A stretch of DNA of 64,000 bases from Melieria omissa (taxonomy: Eukaryota > Arthropoda > Insecta > Diptera > Ulidiidae). Location of the stretch: positions 1,364,001 through 1,428,000 of the forward strand of contig OZ020270.1 in assembly GCA_963971225.1 (NCBI GenBank). Direction: 5' to 3'. The position numbers were made by a program, and so were the translations under genes. Below are positions 11,401-20,971 of this stretch, in pieces; positions within the stretch are counted from its first letter, which is position 1; every line of letters begins with the position of its first letter. A model generated the notes under the pieces. The model ran no database searches, was not told where the DNA came from, and saw nothing but the letters and a program-made list of their open reading frames with translations.

Positions 11401-11694
11401 TCAACATTGTGGGTTCCTTCCGAGGCTTGCTTTTTGGCTTTCATTGGTATTTGGATTTTCCGTGGCGGGCACCAAACCCTGCGCACAACCCAAATTTTAA
11501 GTCCTGGGGATAGGACTCGCTGCACACATTAGTTCACTATTCAGCGGATGCCAAATAGCTATCCAGAAGGGCCGCGCGGAGGCTGTGCATCAGCTTGGAT
11601 TGGACAGGGACAAGGATCGTTCTGGCGTTCGCCAGGTTGAACGCAATCAGAGACTTTACCTTGTATGTCCGCTCCCTTCCTTCCATTGATTGAG
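8435..11694 (-). mobile_element. RTE/BovB-like LINE, about 3.26 kb, minus strand
   Basis: Insertion bounded by a 12-bp target duplication ATTGATGCACCT (8423-8434 and 11695-11706). Its 3' end lies at low coordinates and finishes in a short TAAGTAAGTA-like repeat rather than a long poly(A), as in RTE elements. The length and the endonuclease-RT layout fit a near full-length RTE/BovB-clade element. Excising it rejoins the gypsy-1 integrase zinc domain. Confidence 0.85.
8463..11525 (-). pseudogene. LINE endonuclease-reverse transcriptase (two frameshifts)
   Basis: The N-terminal part (11525 down to about 10960) is an apurinic-type endonuclease: R-I-C-T-W-N-V-R-T-L, A-I-Q-E-M-R-W. After a frame change near 10960 it continues as L-G-D-F-N-A-K, N-Q-I-D-H-I and S-D-H-Y-L-V. 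The RT follows, with N-Y-R-G-I-S-L-L and, after a second frame change near 9300, the catalytic Y-A-D-D at 9237-9248. The C-terminal domain (L-Y-G-A-E-A-W, R-L-R-W-L-G-H-V-R-type motif) ends at 8463. This is the gene type often labelled craniofacial development protein 2-like by automated annotation. Only the two single-base shifts seem to disable it. Confidence 0.88.
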
Positions 11695-11706
11695 ATTGAT
11701 GCACCT

Positions 11707-11889
11707 AGGTAGTGAAAAAACTCTTGAAAAGCTTTATGAAACATACTGGTTTGAAAATATGTCAAAATTTGTCAGAAAGTTTGTCGAAAATTGTATCACA
11801 TGTAAAATTTCTAAGACGCGCACTGGAAAAGTACAAGCCGAAATGCACGCCATACCAAAGGTAGCTATATACCCTGGCATACATTACAC
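11707..11889 (+). pseudogene. gypsy-1 integrase zinc domain, second half
   Basis: Continues from 8434 with L-G-S-E-K-T-L-E-K-L-Y-E-T-Y-W-F and the C-I-T-C pair of the HHCC zinc domain near 11795. A short ATAT duplication near 11865 changes frame before the P-like element begins at 11890. The catalytic core resumes at 17376. Confidence 0.8.
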
Positions 11890-12396
11890 CAAAGAATATG
11901 AAGTGTATAGAAGGCGCATCTGAGCTCAAAAATTCAAATTTTTGTTTGCGAGCGGGGGGAAGCCACAATAGGGAAAGAGTGGTGCCAACAGGAGAGCAAG
12001 TCAATGAGCGTAAACTGAAGCGGTTTACGCTCATTGACTGTACGAACTGAAGCACGCGCTACAACAAACACACATGAAGTGAAAGTACCGCTTCTTCTGT
12101 GTACTTTGAGGCGTTGGTGGTTGTTTTGGTCACTCAATAATTTTTTGTGCAAATTTCTCACAGCAACACAGCCAGCGCAATGATCGTCGTTTCAACGACG
12201 CCAATGCTTTTTGTTGTTGTAGTTTTTGTGTGTATGCTTTTTTGTTTGGCGATTGGGTTTGCTCGAGAAAAATGTGACGTCAATATTGAACAGAATGTTT
12301 ACTGCCATTATCAATCAAATCGCTGAGGCGTGCAGTCGCTTGTTGGCTTATGCTGAGCTTTGATTGAATAATTTTAAACTTACAGGTACTTAGATG

Positions 12397-13314
12397 TAGG
12401 GATGGCAAGATTAATCGAATGAATAGCGTTAATCGATTATTTCTTTTCAAAAAGCGATTTAATCGAATCGAATTCCACCTTGCGATTAATCGAATCATTA
12501 ATCGATTAGTTGCCGATTAATCGCGAAATTGCCTTCGAATCGTTTGAGCATTGCTGCCACACTCAAATCGGTTGAAAATCTTAAAATGCCTGCAAACTTG
12601 CCCATGTAACCCTCACGGCATTTGTTTATTTCACACCACTGATTACAAAATTAAACCACATCACTAGCTATCAAAAATTTGGCGCGTATACTAAGGGAAA
12701 GAAGCGTTTGTGCACTTTAGGTACGTTTTTATTGGTTTTTCGCTAAATTTACTGCATTTTTTCCATCTCGACACTCGCTTCTCCACTATATTGTGAATAC
12801 GGCATCACATCCTTGACAACCTGATTGCTTTCTCTTTTCGTGTGATCTCAGTTAGCAAAGTGCTTTATTGTGCGAATTATTTACAAAAAAATGTCTAAGT
12901 TTATACGACTTCTAGTTCCTTCAAAAATCGGAGTTGAATATGACTAAGTCGATTCGACGAAGATTACCAACAACGTATGTAAAATATGATTACTCTTGTA
13001 GGGTTAAAAAGCTATTCCTAGATACTTTTTGCATAGGCATTCGCCGTGCTTTCCATGCGACATCCTGCCTATTAGCTTTCAAAATTAGTTTTTCTGCAAA
13101 CAAATTTAAGCCAAAATTGTAATTTTATGTATCAAAAATATTAAAAAAAAATTCAAAAAAACCCTTTATTTGATCATAAAAAAGAAAAACAAAAAATAAT
13201 CGAAAATGGCGATTAATCGATTAAATTCTTGTAATAAATTGCAATTATTTTATTAGCCATGCAATTAATCATTTGATACATTAATCGATTAGTAAATTTT
13301 TTTTGCCATCCCTA
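12397..13314. mobile_element. nonautonomous hAT element (918 bp)
   Basis: TIR TAGGGATGGCAA / TTGCCATCCCTA with a perfect 8-bp target duplication CTTAGATG at 12389-12396 and 13315-13322, diagnostic of hAT. Both subterminal regions are crowded with ATTAATCGATT-like motifs in both orientations, probably transposase-binding sites. No transposase frame is present. Confidence 0.92.
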
Positions 13315-13329
13315 CTTAGATGTGGTTGA

Positions 13330-13675
13330 TCCAGAATCAAAATTTAATCAAATATTTTTACTTGGCTCATTCCAAGAGAATTATTTGTTTGTATTTTGAC
13401 GTGGTTGATCCTACATTTCTTGCAAGTGTTTTTTGACGTGGTTGAACCAATTAAACCTTTATATAAATACTTATTTTTACTTGACTAGTTTCAAGTAGAA
13501 TTATTTGTTTATATTCTGACGTGGTTGATCCTAACTTTAAATTTTTTGCAAGTGTTTTTTGACGTGGTTGAACCAATTAATCCATTATATAAATACTTAT
13601 TTTTACTTGACTAGTTTCAAATAGAAATATTTGCTTATATTTTGACGTGGTTGATCCTAATTTTTTTTACAATTC
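13330..13675 (+). repeat. tandem subrepeats upstream of P-like transposase
   Basis: A unit of about 110-115 bp with the motif GACGTGGTTGATCC or GACGTGGTTGAACC recurs about three times, together with TACTTGACTAGTTTCAA and TATATAAATACTT. It sits between the hAT element and the transposase ATG at 13679 and so occupies the promoter/5' region. Such arrays often bind the transposase; that is inference here. Confidence 0.65.
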
Positions 13676-13678
13676 AAT

Positions 13679-16178
13679 ATGGCTTCAAAGCAAAGCAAAA
13701 ATTCCTGCAAGTCTGGAATTCAATGCTGTGTGCCCAGTTGCAAAAAATCTAGACGTAATTATCCAAATTTGCGAATATTTAAGTTTCCGGCTGCAGATTT
13801 GATTTTTGGTCAAATCTGGCGTGAGAAATGCAATATTGCATATGAAGATTACGACAAAAATCTTCATATTTGTGAAAACCATTTTTCTAGTTCTTTCCTT
13901 GGCAAAAGAAAATTAAAACTCGATGCGATTCAAACTATAAATTTGGATGAGAACTGTCAGAATTCAGAAGAAGAATTTTTGGAACCTGAAAATTCAGTAA
14001 AAAAATTACGTATTGACGATGTAATGTGTATTAAATGCGAAAAAAATGCAAAATCAATTCGCTTTTACAAAAAGAAATACACTGATCTGTTAAGAAAATT
14101 TAAAAGAATTCAAGAAAAGATGCGACGAGAAAAGCATCCTATTAAACTAAATAAGAATAAAAAAAATACACTGAAAAATTTGCAAAATACAATTGACTCG
14201 TTACCAAGAATAAGCAAAGAATCAAAAATTTTTTGCAAATTGCTAATAAGTTCCAGGCCAAAGGAATACTCGGCTGATGTGAAATATTTGGCACAAAATA
14301 TTTTTTACATTTCCCAATCGACGTATTGCTTCCTGCGGAACAAGCTAAATTTGAATTTGCCGCATATTAGCACATTAAATCGATGGGCCCCAATAAAGTT
14401 CCTTCAGCCTGGTTTTAAAAATAGCGCTTTCGAATCCATTAAGAATTTGTGTTTGGATTTAAAAGAGAAAAATGAAAATAGCATAGTACTGTTAATGGAT
14501 GAAATGGCGATTAAAAAAGAATTAAGGTATAATGCGAAATTAGATTTAGTTGACGGGTTTGAATGCAATGGCTTTGAAAGAACAACAAAAATTGGTAACC
14601 ATGTGTGCGTGTTTATGCTCAAGTCCATGTTCTCCAGTAGAAGTTTTATTTTAAATTATTTCATATCTGAAAATGGACTAAATGCAGATAATCTGTGTAA
14701 AATAATTACAGAAAACTTAAAATTACTTAGTTCTTTTGAAATAACGGTCAAGGTGTTAGTGTGTGATCAGGGATCTGCTAACAGAAAGTGCTTTACCAAT
14801 TTCGGAGTGAGTCTGGAACGTCCTTTTTTGAATTCAATAACCAAAAAGTTTTTGTTATGTTTGACTTTCCTCATTTAATTAAGTCATTAAGAAACGGAAC
14901 GGGAAATGCGAATTAAAAACACCAGATGGAGTAGTAAGTTTTAAGGTCGTACAGGAGCTGTGGGAAAAAGAAGAAAACTCCAAAATATATTCCCCAATGC
15001 ATTCGAAAAAATGCGAGTTAAGTTTGCTACGCAAGTTTTTAGCAAAACAGTTCAAGCTGCAATAAGAACTATTTGCGACACCACTGGGTTCACAAAAAGT
15101 TCCAAAGTTTTAGCTTTATCTACAGCTGAGTTTATAAAAAAAGTAGACCAAATATTTGATTGCATGAATAGTGGATCCCTCTATTCGGATAATTGTTTTA
15201 GATCAGCTTTGCAATTAAATAATGAGTCGTACAATTTTATCAAGACTTTTTTGAATTATTTGGAAGAGGTTAAATTTATGGATGATAAAAAACGTGTTTT
15301 TTTTTTTAGATGGAATGAAAATGTCCCTTAAAGCTGTTCTTTTAATCACTGATGAAGCATTAAGCAATAATCCACACAAATTTTTTATAACAACCAAGTC
15401 TTTTAACCAAGACAAACTGGAAAATACTTTTGCAATTTTAAGACAAAAAGGGGGTAATAACAGCAATCCTTCGGTTGCGGATCTTAATAACATTTTAGCC
15501 AGAATAATGGCCTCAAGGATTATTCGGTCAAGTGTAACGACTAATTGCGAAGATACTCAGGAACCCATGGATCAAATCCTATTACAAGCTGAGACGGACG
15601 AAACTGTTTTTTGTACTGATGAGGAGAAAGATAATGACGTCCAATTGTGTGATCTCGATTTCAGCAGTAATGAGTACGCTAATTATTTTTTAGATGACAA
15701 TTTTGACAATCGAGCAGAAATTAACGTGGAGTTAGTTTCAATAAGATATTTTGTGGGATATGTTGCTTACAAAATTCTCTCAAAAATTAATTGTGACATA
15801 TGTTTCCAAAGATTTAGAAAGGAAGATGAAGTTTTAACTGCGCCAAGTGAAATATTTATATTCCATAAAAATTATCAATCGGTTACAGACTTTGGTAACC
15901 TATTAGCTCCTTCGGACTCCCTTATGGAAGCAAGCAAAAAACACATTCTGGTGTTTCACAGAATTTTTGAGTCGGAACCTGAAAAAATAGGTATTAAGGC
16001 ATATATATCCGACTCATGCAAGAATGCTACTCCCGAATGGTTCAGTGATGAATGCTGTGACAGTAAATTAAAAATCCTAGATTTTCTTATTTTAGTTCTT
16101 TTACGCAAACATTGTATGTGGGCCATAAAAATAGGAAGCTCCAAACAACGGAAGTTAAACATTATTGCGGGTCAATAA
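13679..16178 (+). pseudogene. P-element-like THAP transposase (frameshifted)
   Basis: The frame starting at ATG 13679 opens with a THAP zinc finger (C-C-V-P-S-C near residue 16, then I-C-E-N-H near residue 69), followed by a basic coiled-coil segment and an RNase H-like catalytic domain. The catalytic aspartates fall in L-L-M-D-E-M-A-I (about 14500) and V-C-D-Q-G-S-A-N (about 14765). The frame is lost near 14850 (shift in a T-rich run before the D-F-P-H-L motif), again near 14960, and near 15300 in a run of T. The C-terminal part (L-E-N-T-F-A-I-L-R-Q-K-G-G near 15420) is typical of P transposases. It would cut and paste the element; this copy is dead unless some breaks are introns. Confidence 0.82.
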
Positions 16179-16229
16179 AGCAGCTCTTCCTTTGTTGTTT
16201 TTTTAATGTTTATGTTTTGCATCGTTTGG

Positions 16230-16830
16230 AACTTCCTTTTTATAATTTACTGTCACAGCATTCATCAGGGAATTTGAAGAAGTAAATAGATTATAACAAA
16301 AGTCTGTAATCGATTGATAATTTTATTATAATTTTTATGGAACATGTTTCACTTAGCGCAGTGAAAACGTCATCATTTCTTAGTTTTTGGAAACAGATGC
16401 TACAATTAATTTTTTAATTATTTAATTAATAATTTAATATTTCTTATCTACAAAATAGTTTGCGTAATCATTATTGTTCAAATAAAATAATACAAAAGAC
16501 AACTTCGTCTGTCTCACCATGTAATAGGAGTTGATCCATAGAATAATGTGTATCTTCGAAATTAGTTGCTACACTTGACCGAATAATACTTGAATTTTGT
16601 CCCAAAATTGCAAAAGTATTTTCTAGTTTATCTTGGTTAAAAATCTTCTTTGTTATACAAAATTTATTTATTTTTTATTTATTGTATGTATTTATTTATT
16701 TTGCTTAATTTCATCAGTGATTAAATTATTATTTAATCACTGTTATTTTATTTGTTCTAAAAAACAACATTTATCATCCATACATTTAACATCTTTCAAA
16801 TAATTTAAAATAAATCTTTATAAATATGTG
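16230..16830 (-). pseudogene. inverted, diverged copy of the P-like transposase 3' end
   Basis: Read on the minus strand, this stretch resembles 15230-15900: the 16505-16600 block mirrors 15515-15612 (G-A-G-A-C-[GA]-G-A-C-G-A-A and T-T-C-G-G-T-C-A-A-G-T-G-T are shared), the 16750-16800 block mirrors 15230-15300, and 16285-16340 mirrors 15860-15905. Frames are broken and segments are missing. It makes the element partly palindromic. Confidence 0.65.
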
Positions 16831-17368
16831 CGACTAATTATTTAATTGTAAAGCCGATCTAAAGCAATTATCCGATTGCCCTTTTTATGCAATCAAATAT
16901 TAGGTCTACTTTTTTGATAAATTCTTTAGGAACTTTGTCTATAGCGATCATATAAGTCGCCATGCCAACCATATTTTATTTTCGTTTCTATGATTTTGCG
17001 CACACTAAAGTCGGCAGTGAGTTCAGGAGCAATATGCGACGCCGTGCAAGCAAATAGGAGAAGAACAAAAGCCAGCCAGTAAATAGAAATCGTTTTACAA
17101 TTTCAGCTTTTCGCCAGCGCAACAACAACAACAACAGCACATCGTCTTCATCTCCCAATCATCCCACGCCGCAGCAGAGTGCTAACGCAGACTCACTGCA
17201 GTGAGCGCAACCAAAGAGCGCAACACATAAAACTACGTTCTCGCTTGTAAAGCAACGCTCTCACCACATACGTGATCTGTGCGAGCAGAGCGCGGGTCGC
17301 AATGTTAGAACCCGCGTACAAAATTTTTGCTTGTATGACATGCGCATTCTGTATGTTTATTTTCTTTG
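16831..17368. other. right terminal region of the P-like element
   Basis: No gene. Around 17000-17320 it contains CAACAACAACAACA-type repeats and alternating GC-rich blocks (GCGAGCAGAGCGC) before the TTCTTTG end. The composition resembles inner FB-2 arm sequence near 52560-52760, hinting at related terminal regions. Confidence 0.4.
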
Positions 17369-17375
17369 ATTACAC

Positions 17376-17907
17376 ATAGACGCCACCGGCAAGTTAAGTG
17401 GGAAAAATGATGTCAAGGAATACATATTTGTTCACATAGATGCTTTTACAAAATATGTCTTGTTGCATCACACGTTAAATATTGATACATCTAGCAATAT
17501 TGAAGCACTAAAACGAAGCATTTCGTTATTTGGTGCACCAAATAACCAGCCGCGAATTCCGCGATTTTTGCACATCACATAATATCAACTTGCATTTAAT
17601 TGCAACAGGTAGCGCTCGTGCAAATGCTCAAGTTGAACGTATCATGAGTACGTTAAAGAACATGCTCACTGCTGTAGAAACAACCAATCGCTCTTGGCAG
17701 GATGCCCTCCTTGAAGTGCAATTAGCTTTAAATTGCTCATTCAATCGTGTTACTAAATGTACACCACTAGAACTATTAGTTGGTAAATCTGGCAGACCTT
17801 TAGAATTGATGTTTGCTGATGACACTGAGGAAGAAGTTAACACAGAAAATGTAAGGTCTCAGGCTGTGTGCAAGAACTTGCTGTCATTTTGTAACTACTC
17901 GTGTTAA
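17376..17907 (+). pseudogene. gypsy-1 integrase catalytic core (deletion)
   Basis: After the second ATTACAC the core opens with I-D-A-T-G-K-L and F-V-H-I-D-A-F-T-K-Y-V. The frame then jumps at about 17543: sequence goes from F-G-A-P-N straight to R-E-F-R-D-F-C, so a block that normally holds the second catalytic aspartate is missing. The third motif A-N-A-Q-V-E-R-I is intact near 17620, followed by L-N-C-S-F-N-R and a short C-terminal tail. The lost Asp alone would inactivate integration. Confidence 0.82.
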
Positions 17908-18009
17908 TAAACTTTGATAAACGAAGATTTAATTGGTTAAAATTTCTTTGGCTTCTCACACTGAGACGTGTGAGCTGTCAGGATGGCAGTATCTCTGAAT
18001 AACGATAAA

Positions 18010-18441
18010 GTGATAGGACCGGATAGATGTCCTGGTGTCTCACCGGATGGAAGTGAATGTGAAATGATAGGACCGGATAGAGGTCCTGGTGTCTCACCGG
18101 ATGGAGGTGAATGTGAAATGATAGGACCGGATAGAGGTCCTGGTGTCTCACCGGATGGAGGTGAATGTGTAATGAGAGGACTGGATAGAGGTCCTGGTGT
18201 CTCACCGGATGGAGGTGAATGTGTAATGAGAGGACTGGATAGAGGTCCTGGTGTCTCACCGGATGGAAGTGAATGTGTAATGATAGGACTGGATAGAGGT
18301 CCTGGTGTTTCACCGGATGGTGGTGAATGAGTAATGATAGGACTGGATAGAGGTCCTGGTGTATCACCGGATGGAGGTGATTTTGTGATGATTGGACCGG
18401 ATAGAGGTCTTGGTGTTTCACCAGATGAAGGTGAATGTGAT
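18010..18441 (+). repeat. 54-bp minisatellite, eight units, in gypsy-1 3' region
   Basis: Units start at 18010, 18064, 18118, 18172, 18226, 18280, 18334 and 18388, each exactly 54 bp and built on GATAGGACCGGATAGAGG. Because 54 is a multiple of three, frames stay open on both strands (17983-18330 plus, 17978-18463 minus), giving an 18-residue periodic peptide. It lies between integrase and 3' LTR. I read it as a noncoding minisatellite; a coding role is not supported. Confidence 0.9.
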
Positions 18442-18725
18442 TGATAATGCTAAATAGTGACACTGGTGCATCATCGGAAGGAGGTGACCGTGTTTGAGGG
18501 TTGTGTCATCCATTGCCAGTTATGTGCTATCGCAAAGTTGTGGTAGTTGTGGTTTTAAGCTAGTGTTATAACATTTGACTGATTGTTATAATAATGACAT
18601 TTTAACACTAAGATAAAGAGATAAAATCGTTTACTTGTTACTTGATCGTCAGGATTGACCGAATGAGTGAATTTACTTACAGACAATGGTTTCACACAGG
18701 GACGTGTGACTTGTCAGAATGGCCG
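18442..18725 (+). other. gypsy-1 3' untranslated region
   Basis: No gene. It ends with a CACACAGGGACGTGTGACTTG segment (from about 18692) that resembles 17958-17985, just before the minisatellite. A polypurine tract before the 3' LTR is not obvious. Confidence 0.45.
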
Positions 18726-19013
18726 TGTCGTAGCCGGTGAACGCTATAATGACATTGCTGCTCGAAGGGAGTTGCGGTGGGCACCAGTAGCAAAAGTCGT
18801 TGATAGAAGTTATCTACTTGTTGCAAAACAAGTAGTTTTACTTGCAAAGAAAATTATTAGAAATCGAGTAAGCAATGAAACTGAATTCGGGTTCGCAATG
18901 AAAATGAAATAAAGTAAGCAATGAATTGAAGCATAGAGATGGAGTTATTGTGAAATTATAGAGCGAGCAGGTGGCCCACCGGAACCCTTTGAAGAGTTAG
19001 CATGGACGTGACA
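18726..19013 (+). repeat. gypsy-1 3' LTR
   Basis: 288 bp, starts TGTCGTAG and ends GACA, two substitutions from the 5' LTR, followed by the TATG duplication at 19014-19017. Confidence 0.8.
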
Positions 19014-19079
19014 TATGTAATAATGGCTTTTATTGTTTTATAAAATAAGCTGTGTTCTTGACTGAATTCATTCATGTTT

Positions 19080-19168
19080 TTTTTCTATGGAATCGGCATC
19101 GGCCGATTTTTGGCCTTTTGACCGATTAATCGGCATCGGCCAAAAAATTTGATATCGGTCGGACTCTA
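19080..19168. mobile_element. hAT-like terminal fragment
   Basis: The right end GGTCGGACTCTA and internal repeats of AATCGGCATCGGCC resemble hAT ends of the TAGAGTCCGACCGATATC type. Only one end is visible. It truncates the gypsy-2 integrase. Confidence 0.4.
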
Positions 19169-20083
19169 TGTCTAAATGAATTGTATCGTTTTTGGTTTTT
19201 GGCGTTTCTGTAAGCTTAAATTTCGGTTTTATGGGATGTCTGTCGTACTTTATTTCTTGGCATGTTTTGCAATTATTTATAACCAACTGTATATGTTCAA
19301 TTAATTTAGGAAAAAAAATTTTATTCTTAACACATTAAAAGCGGGCCGGGTAAAATTACCCGTTGTGAAAACTGCTGCTTATAAGCGGGGCGGGTATTTT
19401 TACCTTTTGAATGTAGGCACTTTAAAAGCGGGAGACGGTATTTTTACCGGATTGGTTTTCATATAAAACTGAAAGTATTATTTCATATAATTATTTTAGT
19501 TTCATAAATTTCAAGTTTTATTTATTTTGGATCGCGCAATTTTTGCTTGTTTTGCAAGTAATGCCCGCTACGCAGCATAGTTTCATATACTAGGCTACCC
19601 GCTTAAAATGTGTTAAGTGAATTGTAACACTCCTTAATGCAACTGTGCATTGACTCTTTTGTATGGTAAACAGATAGTTGTTTGTGTAATTCTTCTTCCG
19701 TCGGAATATCTCTTGCTGGTTGAGTTGTTTTTGTGAATTTGATATGTTTTGCATTTGCAAACGTTGACATAATTATTAATTGTACCTTATGGTAATCGTG
19801 GTCAGTAACCTCTGAATAAATTCCTACATGGCCTGACTTAATGTGCCGCTTTAAAATATCTTTTATACTCGTTTCGCTTTCTTAAGGATTTATTGCAATA
19901 ATGTTTCGTTCATGTATTGTTGTCATTTCCAATTGTGGACTATATGTCAGAATAATTTGTGTTTTATATTTATTCACAATTTCTTCCCTGATAGCTATGT
20001 GATCTAACTGTTCTTCATCAGCTGAGTGCAATGTGTCAGATAATTCTAAATTTGATTCATTTTCATTTTGTTCATTTACTACA
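19169..20083 (-). pseudogene. gypsy-2 pol: RNase H-integrase spacer and integrase N-terminus
   Basis: On the minus strand the segment from about 20083 reads through N-E-Q-N-E-N-E-S and other linker sequence, then the zinc-binding HHCC region: K-E-S-M-H-S-C-I-K-E-C-Y upstream of the MITE, and I-N-N-C-K-T-C-Q-E-I-K-Y-D-R at about 19230-19280. It ends at N-D-T-I-H-L-D-I where the first catalytic Asp begins. The MITE at 19331-19612 splits it. Confidence 0.72.
19331..19612. mobile_element. piggyBac-type MITE (282 bp, TTAA)
   Basis: TTAA at 19327-19330 and 19613-19616 flanks an inverted repeat CACATT..AAGCGGG. The interior has three GCGGG..TATTTTTACC-like repeats. TTAA duplication is the mark of piggyBac. 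Confidence 0.8.
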
Positions 20084-20589
20084 TGGGCTGAAAAGTCTTT
20101 GGCCTGACATAGAGATGGCGCCAAAAATTAAGAATTATTGTGTTGTACATGGAAAACCATCCTTAACTTAGATTCTGTCAAAGTTTCATGACATTTGGTT
20201 GACTCGTTTTCAAGTTATTGCTTTCGAAGTAACGCTACCTCTGAATTTTTGTAAATGGAAAAAAGTGAATTTCGTGTTTTGATAAAACATTGCTATTTGA
20301 TGGGCAAAAATACAGATGTATTATAACATTTATCAAGCCATGCTTTTGTTTCCACTGTATTTTTGCCCATCAAATAGCAATGTTTTATCAAAACACGAAA
20401 TTCACTTTTTTCCATTGTTTACAAAAATTCAGAGGTAGCGTCACTTCGAAAGCAATAACTTGAAAACGAGTCAACCAAATGTCATGAAACTTTGACAGAA
20501 TCTAAGTTAAGGATGGTTTTCCATGTACAACACAATAATTCTTAATTTTTGGCGCCATCTCTATGTCAGGCCAAAGACTTTTCAGCCCA
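20084..20589. mobile_element. hairpin MITE: 232/235-bp inverted arms with 39-bp loop
   Basis: Left arm 20084-20315 and right arm 20355-20589 are near-perfect reverse complements, starting TGGGCTGAAAAGTC. No coding capacity. The ends recall mariner-type TIRs, but this is a memory-based impression. A transcript would fold into a long double-stranded RNA. It interrupts the gypsy-2 linker between RNase H and integrase. Confidence 0.85.
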
Positions 20590-20969
20590 TATAGTATTTT
20601 CGCAGTGCCTTCCTGCCTGATTAAAAAATCAGCGACTTTATTTTCGCTGCCTTTAAGGTATTCTATTTCGTAATTGTACTCTTGTAACTACAAAAGCCAT
20701 CGCTGGTGTCTTTGTGAAAATTATTTTCCATTGTATTTATTATTTAAGTACTTGATTGGAACGTGATCGGTAACTATTTTGAATTTATTTCCGTACAAAT
20801 ACGGTCTAAAATAGCTTATTGAAAAAACAATAGCTAAAAATTCTTTATCTGTTGTACAGTAATTCTTTTCATGGTTATTTAGAGTTCGTGAAACGTAGCA
20901 TATAGGGTGACCCTCTTGCGATAGTACTGCTCCTTTGTAGTGACTGTAAATGGCTTTTCGAATTGTGGA
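20590..20969 (-). pseudogene. gypsy-2 RNase H
   Basis: On the minus strand the sequence reads G-A-V-L-S-Q-E-G-H-P-I, Y-V-S-R-T-L-N-N-H-E-K-N-Y and T-T-D-K-E-F-L-A-I-V, standard gypsy RNase H motifs, then T-D-H-V-P-I-K-Y-L. One in-frame stop follows at about 20690. It connects with the RT piece at 22258 once the Tigger-like element is removed. Confidence 0.78.
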
Positions 20970-20971
20970 TA

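Larger units (their letters stand above)
11890..17368 (+). mobile_element. P-superfamily DNA transposon (about 5.5 kb)
   Basis: Bounded by ATTACAC (11883-11889 and 17369-17375), a 7-bp target duplication. The ends begin CAAAGAA and end TTCTTTG and are weakly similar for over 60 bp inward. It carries a THAP-domain transposase at 13679-16178, a hAT insertion at 12397-13314 and a diverged inverted duplication of the transposase 3' end. Seven-bp duplications are known for the 1360/Galileo branch and 8-bp ones for P proper; the class call rests on the transposase. Confidence 0.75.
3180..19013 (+). mobile_element. gypsy-1: Ty3/gypsy LTR retrotransposon with nested insertions
   Basis: Two direct LTRs (3180-3467 and 18726-19013) are flanked by TATG at 3176-3179 and 19014-19017. 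Between them lies one gag-pol gene in the order gag, zinc knuckles, protease, RT, RNase H, integrase, which places the element in Ty3/gypsy. The internal region is swollen from roughly 4-5 kb to 15 kb by four insertions: SINE 5922-6252, TIR composite 6474-8097, LINE 8435-11694 and P-like element 11890-17368. No env-like gene was seen. Stops at 4083 and 4503, frame changes and loss of an integrase catalytic segment make it inactive. Confidence 0.85.

Noticed and set aside
9852..11513. Long plus-strand frames (227 and 244 codons)
   Set aside because: Antisense of the LINE endonuclease-RT, which has clear motifs on the minus strand.
18010..18441. CRISPR-like array
   Set aside because: Units are directly tandem with no unique spacers, in a eukaryotic retrotransposon.
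17978..18463. 161-codon frame on the minus strand made of an 18-residue repeat
   Set aside because: A by-product of a 54-bp minisatellite whose length is divisible by three; no start context or domain supports a protein.
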